From Lachnospiraceae bacterium (lineage in GTDB: Bacteria > Bacillota > Clostridia > Lachnospirales > Lachnospiraceae), in contig JAAUZX010000024.1 in NCBI GenBank assembly GCA_014804365.1, positions 1-64,000 on the forward strand: 64,000 nt of DNA. Reading direction: 5' to 3'. Positions 17,243 to 26,366 of the stretch are shown here, piece after piece. The position numbers and the translations under genes are program-made. How positions within the stretch are numbered: the first letter of the stretch is position 1; every line of letters starts with the position of its first letter. The notes below the pieces were generated by a model, which was not told the origin of the DNA, did no database searches, and saw only the letters and a list, made by a program, of their open reading frames with translations.

Positions 17243-18595
17243 ATGGATACATTAATAAGACAGACAGGTGAAGACGTGACCCGGGCAGAGGGAATTAATA
17301 TGAAGGATTCTCTGACGGGGCTGGACAGGTATGAGGTGTTTCTGGAGAAGCTGGAGAAGGCCATCGAGCAGATCGGAGATGCCCGGATATCGATTGTATA
17401 TACCGATATCAAACATTTTAAATATATCAATGATACTTACGGCTATCAGGTGGGGAATGCGCTTCTACGGGACTTTGTGGAGGAGATAACCGAGAATAGC
17501 GTTCGACTGATCTGCTTCTCCAGAGTCTATTCGGATAATTTTGTTACTGCCAATATTCTGCGTCCGGATATAACAAATGAGCAGTTCAAGGAGGTTATCC
17601 ACAAGGTGAATTTAGAGTGGGAGACCAAGTTCAGAGAGAAGTATCTCAACAGTCGGCTTCAGTTTTGTACCGGAATCAGTATTATTGATAAGAACAGCAG
17701 AAGTCTGGATGCGGAGACGGCAGTATCCAATGCTAATCTTGCAAGGAAAGTTGCCAAGGAAATGGACAGCGACTGCTGTGTGCTGTTTGATCACAGCATG
17801 ATGGAGGGGATCAAGCGGGAAGTGGAGATCACCTCTCACGTGCCGAAGGCAATCGCCAATCACGAATTAAAAGTCTATTACCAGCCTAAGATCGAGACGG
17901 AGACACTGCGGTTGATCGGAGCGGAGGCATTAGTGCGCTGGCAGAAACCGGATGGCACATTTGTTTATCCGGACGAGTTCATACCGCTGATTGAGCGGAG
18001 CGGACAGGTTGTGGATGTGGACTATTATGTTTATCGGGAGACCTTTAAATTTCTTGCCGACAGAATGGCGGCGGGGAAGAACGTAGTGCCGATCTCATTG
18101 AATGTGTCGCGTATCCATTTAAACAAAATGCATATTCTGGAATATGTACGTGAACTGTTTGAGGAATATCAGATTCCCTCCGGCCTGATTGAATTTGAGC
18201 TGACCGAAAGTATCTATCTGGATAATACCGAAAGGGCACTGGAGTTGGTAAAAGGTTTACATAAACTTGGAACAAAAGTTTCCATGGATGACTTCGGCTC
18301 CGGATATTCATCCTTAAATCTGTTGAGCAGACTGCCCATCGATATTATTAAGCTGGACAAGGTATTCCTGAAAGATGACACGCTTCAGGAAAGCGATAAG
18401 ATCATTATCTCCTGTGTGGTTGACATGGCGAAGAGGCTGAGCATTACCTCGCTGTGCGAGGGTGTGGAAACGCCCGAACAGAGCGACTATCTCAAACAGA
18501 TCGGCTGCCAGATTCAGCAGGGGTATTACTTCTCCAAACCGATTCCGCAGGAGGAATTTGAGCTGTTTATGGATCAGAAGAGCGGGAAGGTATAA
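17243..18595 (+). CDS. EAL domain c-di-GMP phosphodiesterase with degenerate GGDEF domain
   Basis: A 450-residue soluble protein. An N-terminal GGDEF-type domain (about 20-190) opens with SLTGLDRYEVF and has the IVYTDIKHFKYINDTYG strand, but the GGDEF site reads YSDNF, so it cannot make c-di-GMP. The EAL domain (about 200-445) keeps the catalytic set: GAEALVRW, NVS, ELTES, DDFGSGYSS, KLDK, EGVE and QGYYFSKP. It should hydrolyse c-di-GMP, affecting motility versus attachment. There is no transmembrane or PAS sensor. The ribosome site is AGAGGATGAGCGG. Confidence 0.9.
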   Translation: MDTLIRQTGEDVTRAEGINMKDSLTGLDRYEVFLEKLEKAIEQIGDARISIVYTDIKHFKYINDTYGYQVGNALLRDFVEEITENSVRLICFSRVYSDNFVTANILRPDITNEQFKEVIHKVNLEWETKFREKYLNSRLQFCTGISIIDKNSRSLDAETAVSNANLARKVAKEMDSDCCVLFDHSMMEGIKREVEITSHVPKAIANHELKVYYQPKIETETLRLIGAEALVRWQKPDGTFVYPDEFIPLIERSGQVVDVDYYVYRETFKFLADRMAAGKNVVPISLNVSRIHLNKMHILEYVRELFEEYQIPSGLIEFELTESIYLDNTERALELVKGLHKLGTKVSMDDFGSGYSSLNLLSRLPIDIIKLDKVFLKDDTLQESDKIIISCVVDMAKRLSITSLCEGVETPEQSDYLKQIGCQIQQGYYFSKPIPQEEFELFMDQKSGKV

Positions 18596-18612
18596 AATAA
18601 AAGAATTTGGGC

Positions 18613-18641
18613 TTGCTTTTTCTGTAAGAATTAGGTATAAT
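18613..18641 (+). promoter_or_regulatory. Promoter of tRNA-Pro
   Basis: TTGCTT and TATAAT spaced by 17 bp, 12 bp before the tRNA. Confidence 0.7.
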
Positions 18642-18653
18642 GATAACTGTTTT

Positions 18654-18726
18654 CGGGGTGTGGCTCAGGTGGTAGAGCGCTACTTTAGGGAAGTAGAGGC
18701 CGCAAGTTCAAGTCTTGTCACTCCGA
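18654..18726 (+). tRNA. tRNA-Pro (anticodon AGG)
   Basis: A full cloverleaf is visible: acceptor CGGGGTG/CACTCCG (one G-U) with discriminator A; D stem GCTC/GAGC; anticodon stem CTACT/AGTAG enclosing the loop TTAGGGA, so the anticodon is AGG; T stem GCAAG/CTTGT. The sequence ends without an encoded CCA, which must be added enzymatically. It is a single gene with its own promoter and terminator. Confidence 0.95.
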
Positions 18727-18737
18727 TATTAGAAAAG

Positions 18738-18768
18738 CCTTGAAAGTATGGACTTTTGAGGTTTTTTT
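18738..18768 (+). terminator. Terminator of tRNA-Pro
   Basis: CCTTGAAAGT pairs with ACTTTTGAGG (two G-U pairs) around ATGG and is followed by seven Ts. Confidence 0.8.
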
Positions 18769-18862
18769 ATGTGTGAAATATGATAAAAGACTCGAGGAGG
18801 GCATATTTGCAGTATTTTTTGTCTATTCTGCTAAAACGCTGTTAAAACTCTGCTTTGTAGTC

Positions 18863-18982
18863 TTGTATCAAAAATAAAGAAGTGATATAATACTCTAGTA
18901 AGTTTTGTCTCTTGCTGCAAAATATTTAGCGTTATGCTGTAAAGAGACCGCACCTTGACATTTGAATATCATGCTGTACATA
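18863..18982 (+). promoter_or_regulatory. Two candidate promoters for the chemoreceptor gene
   Basis: The first has TTGTAT (18863-18868) and TATAAT (18886-18891) with 17 bp. The second has TTGACA (18955-18960) and TACATA (18977-18982) with 16 bp. Both are sigma-A-like; I did not find a clear motility-sigma motif. Confidence 0.5.
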
Positions 18983-19040
18983 GAGCAGGCTGTAAATAAA
19001 GAAAAAATAAACTTTATTTATTAGCAAGGGAGAAAAGATT

Positions 19041-20732
19041 ATGCTTGATAAAGTAAAAGATATGAAAGTACAGAAAAAATTATCGTACTGCTTTACGCTG
19101 GTAGTATGTATTGCCAGTATTTCGGGACTTTTAGGTCTTGTGACGCTGCTCTACACGAATTTCAGTTACAGCAACGCATTGGTGGCAAACGGTTTTTCAC
19201 AGGGTGACATTGGTATGTTCAATACTTATGTGAGTAAGATGCCGGCTATATTAAGGCAGATGATCCTGATAACGGATGAGGAAACCCTGCAGTCGTTGAG
19301 TGCGGAGGAGGCAGAGGCGAGGGAGAATCTGCAGGTGAGATACGAAGCAATGATGGAAAACTGTAACACGAAAGAGGAAATGGAGTATACGTCGCGCATC
19401 ACAGAGCTTCTGCCGCAATACCTTACGGTGACTGCAGAGCTGAAACAGCTGGCGCTGGAAAACCGCAATGAGGAAGCGGTAACGTATATGACAGGCACGG
19501 TGAAACCTGTATTAACAGAGCTTACTACAGTGGCGGAAGACCTGATGGATCTAAATGTTGAGATGGGTGATGCAACTTCGAGCAAACTTTCGCGGAATTC
19601 ATATCTCATGATAGTGCTTATTCTGATTGTTACAGTAATAGCTGTATTTGTATCGATGAAGCTTGCAAAATTTGCAACGGGTCTGTTTGTAGAGCCTATC
19701 AATAATGTGATGAATGCTACGGCGGAGCTGGCTAAAGGAAATCTGAATATTGATATCCATAAAGTGCATAACGATGAGATCGGTGATATGACGGAGTCCT
19801 TTAATGAAGCGATTACCATGCTCAAGCAATGTATCAGTGAACTGGAGATAGCGCTTGATGAAGTGGCAGGCGGAGATTTCAATATCACTGCAAATGTGAG
19901 TGGTTTCCGCGGTGACTTTGAGGTTCTGGGCAGCTCCGTTACAACAATTACTGACAGATTGAGCGATACACTTCAGAATATCAGTGAATCATCGCAGCAG
20001 GTGGCATTAGGGGCAACCCAGCTTGCCGAGAGTTCACAGACATTGGCAGAAGGCGCGACCGATCAGGCTGCTTCCGTAGAGGAGCTGACTGCTACGATCC
20101 AGAATATCACAGAGAATGTGGTGGAGACGACAGCGAGAGCAAATCAGTCTTCTAAGGATGCTGCAAGCTTTAGGGAAGAGGCTGAAAAGAGCAATGAGGA
20201 TATTAAGCAGTTGAATAACGCGATGGAGAAGATTAATGAGACATCCAAGGCAATTGCTAATATCATCGGTGATATTGAAGATATCGCATCCCAGACGAAT
20301 CTGTTGTCACTGAATGCTTCCATCGAGGCTGCAAGAGCAGGTGAAGCCGGAAGAGGTTTTGCAGTTGTGGCAGATCAGATCGGTAAGCTGGCGACAGACA
20401 GTGCTGCTTCAGCAGTGAAGACAAAGGACCTTATCGAAAACTCACTCAAAGAGATTGAGCTTGGTAATGAGATAACGGGAAAAACAACGGCGGCGATCGA
20501 ATCTGTTATCAATGGCATTTCGATGCTGGCAAGTTCTACCAAAGAAATCAGCAACTTGTCTGATGCACAGGCAGATTCCATGAAGCAGTTAGAGCTGGCT
20601 GTAGAGCAGATTGCAAACGTAATACAGAACAATTCTGCATCGGCGCAGGAGACTTCGGCAACCAGTCAGGAGTTATCTGCACAGTCCACCAATTTGGAAG
20701 AGTTGGTAGGACAATTCAGGTTAAAATATTAA
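19041..20732 (+). CDS. Methyl-accepting chemotaxis protein
   Basis: A 563-residue receptor. Membrane helix 1 (about 15-38) and helix 2 (about 191-210, [20 protein letters not shown]) frame an external sensor of about 150 residues, helical and rich in Glu, consistent with a four-helix bundle. A HAMP domain follows ([20 protein letters not shown]), then the cytoplasmic signalling coiled coil. Its hairpin tip near residue 422-445 reads [23 protein letters not shown], which binds CheA/CheW. The C-terminus [12 protein letters not shown] lacks a CheR/CheB tether. AAGGGAGAA ribosome site. Monocistronic; the ligand is unknown. Confidence 0.93.
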   Translation: MLDKVKDMKVQKKLSYCFTLVVCIASISGLLGLVTLLYTNFSYSNALVANGFSQGDIGMFNTYVSKMPAILRQMILITDEETLQSLSAEEAEARENLQVRYEAMMENCNTKEEMEYTSRITELLPQYLTVTAELKQLALENRNEEAVTYMTGTVKPVLTELTTVAEDLMDLNVEMGDATSSKLSRNSYLMIVLILIVTVIAVFVSMKLAKFATGLFVEPINNVMNATAELAKGNLNIDIHKVHNDEIGDMTESFNEAITMLKQCISELEIALDEVAGGDFNITANVSGFRGDFEVLGSSVTTITDRLSDTLQNISESSQQVALGATQLAESSQTLAEGATDQAASVEELTATIQNITENVVETTARANQSSKDAASFREEAEKSNEDIKQLNNAMEKINETSKAIANIIGDIEDIASQTNLLSLNASIEAARAGEAGRGFAVVADQIGKLATDSAASAVKTKDLIENSLKEIELGNEITGKTTAAIESVINGISMLASSTKEISNLSDAQADSMKQLELAVEQIANVIQNNSASAQETSATSQELSAQSTNLEELVGQFRLKY

Positions 20733-20854
20733 TGGTATTATTTAGAACAACTTATTTACAGTACATTTGTAATTATATACAGCATATATTCGATTTTCAA
20801 ATTGTGAAGAAATCATTTATTGTTTAAGAAACGATGTAGAAAGAGTTTGCAGGA

Positions 20855-20888
20855 AGGCATCCGGTTCCATAGAATCGGGTGCCTTTTT
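20855..20888 (+). terminator. Terminator after the chemoreceptor gene
   Basis: AGGCATCCGGTT pairs with AATCGGGTGCCT (two G-U pairs), followed by TTTTT. The 371-bp stretch between the chemoreceptor and the next small gene contains this terminator and nothing else I can support. Confidence 0.75.
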
Positions 20889-21103
20889 ACGGCTTGTGCG
20901 CCATGGAGCACTCTAACGGGTGGGAGTCCCGAATATGACTGGATAAACGATATTCAAAGAGAAATATCTTTGAATGGACTTTGCTACAGTTGTTGTGCTA
21001 TACTATTTGAAATGGGCTGATATTAGAAAAATAAGCAGGGAAAAAGACTGATGGATTTTTACGGTAAAATGGACGATAAAATGTGATATAGGAGAAACTC
21101 TCC

Positions 21104-21412
21104 ATGATAGACAAAGAAACATTTCATCCGCTCAACTACATAAAAAAAGAAGAATACTCCGGCAGTATGGAGGGTATGCGTTATATGCTTAAGAAAATAA
21201 AAAGCGGAGAGGATGACGTGATTAGAGTGACGATTTGGCCGGAACCGCTTAATATGCTGCGTACGCCGGAACATCTCAGAGAGTCAATCGAAGTGCCCCT
21301 CACCGAAGTGGGGGTGGAACAGGCCGCGGACTGGCTTAATGAACAATATGAAAGCCGCAGGGATTATTGGCTGGAAAAGAGGAACCGTCCTTGGACGGAG
21401 CTCGCATATTGA
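21104..21412 (+). CDS. Small conserved-looking protein of unknown function
   Basis: A 102-residue soluble, charged protein that I do not recognise by family. Features are a predicted helix near MEGMRYMLKKIKSGEDD, then a strand and proline-rich segment VIRVTIWPEPLNMLRTPEHLRES, then a helix EQAADWLNEQYESRRDYWLEKRNRPW rich in aromatic and charged residues. AGGAG lies 9 nt before the ATG. It is alone between two terminator or promoter regions. Composition and codon use look like real coding sequence. Confidence 0.65.
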   Translation: MIDKETFHPLNYIKKEEYSGSMEGMRYMLKKIKSGEDDVIRVTIWPEPLNMLRTPEHLRESIEVPLTEVGVEQAADWLNEQYESRRDYWLEKRNRPWTELAY

Positions 21413-21484
21413 CTGAAAAAGTCGAACATAGTACACAAGATTTACATAAAATTTTATGCAATTTGTAGAAAAAGACAGAAATTC

Positions 21485-21514
21485 TTGATTTTTCCACAAT
21501 ATGTAGAGTATAAT
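21485..21514 (+). promoter_or_regulatory. Promoter for the 92-residue gene and possibly rlmD
   Basis: TTGATT and TATAAT spaced by 18 bp, about 80 bp before the GTG start. Confidence 0.55.
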
Positions 21515-21594
21515 AAACGTACAAGTTGACATAAAGCTAAAAAGAGAAACGGAAGACAGATCAGACGGAAAATTAGTTTTATGGGGGTGGTATT

Positions 21595-21873
21595 GTGGAA
21601 CCAATCAATTTTAACGCACTTTTTTTTAATCATGAAATTCCATTCTGCAAGGTATACAGCATGGAAAGTAAGGATAAATTGGAAAAACTGCTTGTGACGA
21701 ATCGAATCTCTTTTTTTGTGGAATGGCAGGAAAAGAAATTTTGGCAGCGGTTTTTCGACGAAACGGCTGAGAAGAATGTGTTTACGATTCGTATTAATGA
21801 GGCCGATTGTGTGCTTGCACGGGATCTTGTGGAAGGGATCGAATGCGTGATGCTGGGAGCAGAGGCAGTGTGA
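21595..21873 (+). CDS. Small conserved-looking protein of unknown function, GTG start
   Basis: A 92-residue soluble protein, unrecognised. It alternates hydrophobic and charged segments (IPFCKVYSMESKDKLEKLL, ISFFVEWQEKKFWQRFF, VFTIRINEADCVLARDLVEGI), which suggests a compact alpha/beta fold. The only start fitting this frame is GTG, with GGGGGTGG 5 nt upstream. It lies 101 bp upstream of rlmD in the same direction and may share its transcript. Confidence 0.65.
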   Translation: MEPINFNALFFNHEIPFCKVYSMESKDKLEKLLVTNRISFFVEWQEKKFWQRFFDETAEKNVFTIRINEADCVLARDLVEGIECVMLGAEAV

Positions 21874-21974
21874 TGAGGTGCCGGGATATGGTTCCGCGCG
21901 AGAAGAATATATGATAGAATAGCTCTGAGAGAGATCTTGGGGCTTTTTTTACGGGATAAGGATGGTAGAGATAA

Positions 21975-23231
21975 ATGGAGTACAATGCGAAGAGAAAAAG
22001 CGCGGTAGATAAGAAATTGGATAAAGGAACGGGAGTACGGCTCTGCGCTGTGGCCGGAAAATGCGGCGGGTGTCAGTATATCGACGTGCCCTATAAAGAG
22101 CAGCTCAAAAAGAAGCAGAAGCAGGTGGAACTTCTTCTGAATAAATATGGCAAGGTTGGCGAGATCATCGGTATGGAACGGCCGGAGCACTATCGTAATA
22201 AGGTGCATGCCGTTTTTGATTTTCAGAAAGGCAAAGGGATCGTGTCGGGGATCTACCGAGAGGGCACTCATGATGTGATACCTGTGGATAGCTGTCTTCT
22301 GGAAGACCGCAAAGCGGATGAGATCATCGTGTCCGTCAGGGAGTTGGCGAAATCTTTTAAAATCAAGACATATGATGAGGACACGGGCTATGGGCTGCTG
22401 CGGCATGTGCTGGTTCGCGTGGGACATACTACCGGACAGATTATGGTGGTTTTGGTACTGGGTTCGCCCATATTACCATCTAAAAAGAATTTTATAAATG
22501 CGTTATGTAAACTACATTCCGAAATCACAACCATAGTTCTGAATGTGAACAATAAAAGGACGAGCATGGTTTTGGGTGACAAAGAACAGGTGCTTTACGG
22601 TAAGGGATATATCGAGGATGAACTGTGCGGCAGAACTTTTCGCATTTCTTCCCAGTCATTCTATCAGGTCAATGCGGTGCAGACGCAGAAATTGTATGAC
22701 AAGGCGATAGAGTATGCCGCATTGACGGGATGTGAGACTGTGATCGACGCATACTGCGGTATCGGTACGATTGGACTAGCCGCAGCTAAGCAGGCTAAGA
22801 AGGTGATCGGCGTAGAGATGAATCAGGCGGCGGTGAGGGACGCTGTGACTAATGCAAAGATCAACGGTATCAGGAATGTTAATTTCTATCAAAACGATGC
22901 GGGGAAATTCATGGTACAGCTTGCGGAGGCGGGAGAAAAAGTGGATGTTGTATTCATGGACCCGCCCAGAAGCGGGAGTACGGAGGAATTCATGGATGCT
23001 ATTTGTAAACTCCGTCCGGAGCGGATCGTATATATTTCCTGCAACCCGGAAACTTTGGCGAGAGATCTGGAATATCTGACCGGTAAGGGTACTGCAGGAA
23101 ATGCGGGTGGAAGAAAAGGTGAGAGAAGCGGGAAAGGGTATCAGGTGGCGGAGATTACGCCGGTGGATATGTTTCCGTATACGGGGCATGTTGAGACTGT
23201 CTGCCTGCTATCGCGCAAATCCCCGGTTTAA
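21975..23231 (+). CDS. rlmD: 23S rRNA (uracil-C5)-methyltransferase, RlmD/RumA family
   Basis: A 418-residue SAM-dependent RNA methyltransferase that makes 5-methyluridine in 23S rRNA. CAVAGKCGGCQYIDVPY near the N-terminus supplies the 4Fe-4S cysteines. The SAM site is VIDAYCGIGTIGLAA, then MDPPRSG, and the catalytic nucleophile is the cysteine of YISCNPETLARD (about residue 356). The N-terminal TRAM domain of E. coli RumA appears to be missing, as in many Bacillota homologues, so whether it targets U747, U1939 or both is uncertain. It is the last core gene before the accessory island. Confidence 0.88.
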   Translation: MEYNAKRKSAVDKKLDKGTGVRLCAVAGKCGGCQYIDVPYKEQLKKKQKQVELLLNKYGKVGEIIGMERPEHYRNKVHAVFDFQKGKGIVSGIYREGTHDVIPVDSCLLEDRKADEIIVSVRELAKSFKIKTYDEDTGYGLLRHVLVRVGHTTGQIMVVLVLGSPILPSKKNFINALCKLHSEITTIVLNVNNKRTSMVLGDKEQVLYGKGYIEDELCGRTFRISSQSFYQVNAVQTQKLYDKAIEYAALTGCETVIDAYCGIGTIGLAAAKQAKKVIGVEMNQAAVRDAVTNAKINGIRNVNFYQNDAGKFMVQLAEAGEKVDVVFMDPPRSGSTEEFMDAICKLRPERIVYISCNPETLARDLEYLTGKGTAGNAGGRKGERSGKGYQVAEITPVDMFPYTGHVETVCLLSRKSPV

Positions 23232-23297
23232 GCGGACTTCAGGGCTTTTTGAAGAATATAGGTTTTATTTAAGTTGATTTAAAAGGAGCGTTGTGAT

Positions 23298-24329
23298 ATG
23301 AGATTTATAGGTTGTAAAACCTTATTGTTGGAAGATATAAAGCAGGTGATTGACGAGAAAGCACCGGATGCAGAAAGTCTATGTGATATCTTCTCCGGAA
23401 CAGCTACAGTAGCTCGATATTTTAAACAGTGGTATAGAGTGTATTCTAATGACTTGCTCTATTTTTCTTACGTTCTTCAGATGGGAACAATTGAAAATGA
23501 TAGTGTTCCATCATTTGAGAAGTTGAAGGCTGAATTAAAGATTGATGATCCGATAGACTATTTTAATGGTCTTGAAGCAGGAGATATGGAATCCTTGCCA
23601 AAGGAAAACAGATTCTTTCAGAATACATATGCCCCTATGGGTGGGAGAATGTATATGACGGATGAAAATGCACTGAGAATAGATTTTGCCAGAAACACAG
23701 TAGAAGATTGGAAGAAAAATGAGTTGATAACTGACAACGAATATTATTATCTGGTTGCCTGCATTGTTGAGGGCATTCCATTTGTTTCAAATATTTCAGG
23801 AACATACGGTGCTTTTCATAAAACGTGGGAGAGACGTTCTTACAAAAAATATGAATTGTTCAGATTGGATGTTACCTCAAATGGTAAAGAAAATAGATGC
23901 TTCAATGGAGATGGAGTTGAGGTAATAAAGGAACTTAGCGGAGATATTCTTTACATCGATCCGCCATATAACGGAAGACAGTATTTACCTAATTATCATG
24001 TTTTGGAGACAGCGGCAAAATACGACTTTCCGGAGGTGCGTGGATTAACCGCGCAAAGACCTTATGAGGATGCAAAGTCAGATTTTTGCCTTAAGACGAA
24101 GGTTGTAGCTGCCTTTGATAGATTAATCCAAAATGCTCAATTCAAACATATTATATTGAGCTATAGTACGGATGGTCTAATGACAGTTGAAGATATTGAG
24201 AAAGTAATGAAGAAGTATGGTAAACCAGAAACTTTCAAGATATATTGGATTCCTTATAGAAGGTATAAGAGTAGAGCTCAAGGTGAAAAAGAAGAATTAA
24301 AAGAGATGTTAGTATACATTGAGAAATAG
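23298..24329 (+). CDS. DNA adenine methyltransferase, D12 class (MTase 1)
   Basis: A 343-residue DNA methyltransferase, probably N6-adenine. The SAM-binding motif I region reads SLCDIFSGTATVARYF (about 26-41) and the catalytic motif IV is YIDPPYNGRQY, with DPPY at 221-224. AAAGGAGCGTT precedes the ATG. It is the first of three methyltransferase genes in one operon: 5 bp separate it from the second, and the second overlaps the third by 25 bp. The AT-rich composition contrasts with rlmD just upstream, suggesting acquisition. The target site is unknown. Confidence 0.88.
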   Translation: MRFIGCKTLLLEDIKQVIDEKAPDAESLCDIFSGTATVARYFKQWYRVYSNDLLYFSYVLQMGTIENDSVPSFEKLKAELKIDDPIDYFNGLEAGDMESLPKENRFFQNTYAPMGGRMYMTDENALRIDFARNTVEDWKKNELITDNEYYYLVACIVEGIPFVSNISGTYGAFHKTWERRSYKKYELFRLDVTSNGKENRCFNGDGVEVIKELSGDILYIDPPYNGRQYLPNYHVLETAAKYDFPEVRGLTAQRPYEDAKSDFCLKTKVVAAFDRLIQNAQFKHIILSYSTDGLMTVEDIEKVMKKYGKPETFKIYWIPYRRYKSRAQGEKEELKEMLVYIEK

Positions 24330-24334
24330 GTGAG

Positions 24335-25231
24335 ATGATGAAGTATATAAAAAGCCCATTAAACTATACGGGTGGAAAATACAAAATACTTTCTCCGATA
24401 TTTGAAATATTTCCTGAGAAAATTGGCACTTTTGTTGACTTGTTTGCAGGAGGGTTTAATGTCGGAATAAATGTGAATGCGGATAAAATAATCTGTAATG
24501 ATCAGATTACTTATCTGATTGAATTATATGAGTATCTGGCTGAGACAAGTACTGACGCTATAATTTCCGCAATTAAAGAGAGAATTGATGAATTTAAACT
24601 AACACAGCAGAATGTTGATGGTTATAATGCACTTAGAGATAGGTATAATGAGTCCAAAAACATAGTAGATTTTTTTGTTCTAACATTTTATGCGTTTAAT
24701 CATCAGATAAGATTTAATAATAGCCAAATGTTTAATACGCCTTTTGGAAAAGAAAGAAGCAGCTATAATTCCTCAATTGAGAAAAATCTCATAAGATTTT
24801 GTGAAGCGCTGAAAAGCAAAAAAATAGAGTTTTATAATAAAGATTTTTTGGGACTGGATTTATCAGAGCTTGGCGCAGGGGACCTTGTATATTGTGATCC
24901 GCCGTATCTTATTTCTACGGGCTCTTATAATGATGGAAAACGTGGTTTTAAAGATTGGACACCTATCGAAGAGCAGCAGTTGTTAGATTTATTAGATAGA
25001 TTAAGTACCCAGGGTGTCAGATTTGCTCTTTCCAATGTTTTGTACCATAAGGGAATGAGTAATGATTTATTGATCGAGTGGAGTAAGAAATATAAAGTTT
25101 ACTATATTGATAAAACATATTCGAATTGCAGTTATCAATTTAAAGATAGAGGTACAAAAACGGTAGAGGTTGTAATAACTAATTTTGAGAGTGAGGGATA
25201 TGTGCAATGGCAGCAAGAAAGTCTGTTTTAA
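24335..25231 (+). CDS. Dam-family DNA adenine methyltransferase (MTase 2)
   Basis: A 298-residue enzyme of the Dam/DpnM type. Motif X is SPLNYTGGKYKIL at residues 7-19, motif I is FVDLFAGGFNVG, and motif IV is VYCDPPYL with DPPY at 188-191. The C-terminal SNCSYQFKDRGTKTVEVVITN is also typical. It should transfer a methyl group to adenine N6. In restriction systems with non-palindromic sites, two D12 enzymes commonly protect the two strands, so a pairing with MTase 1 is plausible. Confidence 0.9.
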   Translation: MMKYIKSPLNYTGGKYKILSPIFEIFPEKIGTFVDLFAGGFNVGINVNADKIICNDQITYLIELYEYLAETSTDAIISAIKERIDEFKLTQQNVDGYNALRDRYNESKNIVDFFVLTFYAFNHQIRFNNSQMFNTPFGKERSSYNSSIEKNLIRFCEALKSKKIEFYNKDFLGLDLSELGAGDLVYCDPPYLISTGSYNDGKRGFKDWTPIEEQQLLDLLDRLSTQGVRFALSNVLYHKGMSNDLLIEWSKKYKVYYIDKTYSNCSYQFKDRGTKTVEVVITNFESEGYVQWQQESLF

Positions 25232-26343
25232 ACACAGAGGTTATTGAAAGGAAACTCTCTGAAGCCGGAATAAGTGATATTGAGGCAATAATCAAGGAGA
25301 TTGAGGCACAAGTTAATAAAACAGTTAAACAAAAGATAAAAGAAGCTCAACCATATGTAAATGAGGCTTATGATAATGGTGAAAGCTTTCTGGATATCTA
25401 TCCTGATTATGATTTAAAAAAGCTGCCTAATTGGGTTATTGAGAAGATCGATACCGCCAGGGTGATTGGTAATTCAAAGCAGACGGTAATTTTACCGGAC
25501 GGAAGGAAATATCAGCTCGATAATACGTTAAATCATATGGCTGGCGGTGAGTGGACATATTTTATTAATTCGGTTATTAATACTGCGTATAAGACTTCCG
25601 GAGAAGATTCGTTTGCACACAAAATAAGAAAAATTCACCCAACACCAAAACCGCCTCAATTAATGCGAGATATTATTCAGTTTTTTACAAAGGAAAATGA
25701 ACTGGTCTTTGATTATTTTATGGGGGTAGGCGGAACTCTGCTGGGCGCCGGTGTGTGTGGGCGAAGAGCTGTGGGGGTTGATTTAAATCCTGTTTATATA
25801 GATGCATATAAGCGTGCAGCTAACGAAATAGGAGTTCAGGAGTTTGAGTGTGTTGAAGGAGATTGTCTTGAGATACTGGCGGACAATGAGAGAATGAGAA
25901 ATGTACTCGGGAACGATGAAATCAGCTTAGTGCTAATCGATCCGCCGTACGGAAACATGATGAGCCGCGAAAAAACGGGAGCAGATATTAAGGTGTATGG
26001 CAATGTGGCAACGCCATTTACAGATAGCGATAAAGATTTTGGAAATCTGGAATTAGATTGCTTCTTTGATAGGTTAAAGGAATCTGTTGAAAGAGTAATG
26101 CCATATATGAAGAAGCGTGGCCACGTTGTAATCTTTATTAAAGACTTACAGCCTGATGGCAAAAATACAAACTTACTTCATGCGGAAATTGTTGATAAGT
26201 TAAATGAGATACAAAATTTAAATTATAAGGGAATGAAAATATGGGCGGACCAAACTGCAAAGTTATTTCCTTATGGTTATCCGTTTTCATTTGTTGCAAA
26301 TCAAATACATCAATATATTTTGGTATTTAGAAAAGAGAAGTAG
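25207..26343 (+). CDS. DNA methyltransferase, third of the operon (MTase 3)
   Basis: A 378-residue enzyme. HPTPKPPQLMRDIIQFF followed by LVFDYFMGVGGTLLGAG (motif X and motif I, D169) precedes the catalytic LIDPPYG (DPPY at 245-248). This order is opposite to the beta-class N4/N6 enzymes, where the DPPY-type motif comes first, although the segments themselves look beta-like. Substrate base (N6-A or N4-C) cannot be settled. An N-terminal helical region of about 130 residues may recognise DNA. It overlaps the second methyltransferase and ends at a hairpin shared with the converging nuclease-like gene. Confidence 0.83.
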   Translation: MAARKSVLNTEVIERKLSEAGISDIEAIIKEIEAQVNKTVKQKIKEAQPYVNEAYDNGESFLDIYPDYDLKKLPNWVIEKIDTARVIGNSKQTVILPDGRKYQLDNTLNHMAGGEWTYFINSVINTAYKTSGEDSFAHKIRKIHPTPKPPQLMRDIIQFFTKENELVFDYFMGVGGTLLGAGVCGRRAVGVDLNPVYIDAYKRAANEIGVQEFECVEGDCLEILADNERMRNVLGNDEISLVLIDPPYGNMMSREKTGADIKVYGNVATPFTDSDKDFGNLELDCFFDRLKESVERVMPYMKKRGHVVIFIKDLQPDGKNTNLLHAEIVDKLNEIQNLNYKGMKIWADQTAKLFPYGYPFSFVANQIHQYILVFRKEK

Positions 26344-26361
26344 CACACTGCCACTTCTCTT
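26333..26361. terminator. Bidirectional terminator between MTase 3 and the nuclease-like gene
   Basis: A perfect 9-bp inverted repeat AAGAGAAGT/ACTTCTCTT with an 11-nt loop lies over the two convergent stop codons. The T-rich tails are only moderate in either direction. Confidence 0.55.
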
Positions 26362-26366
26362 CTTTG

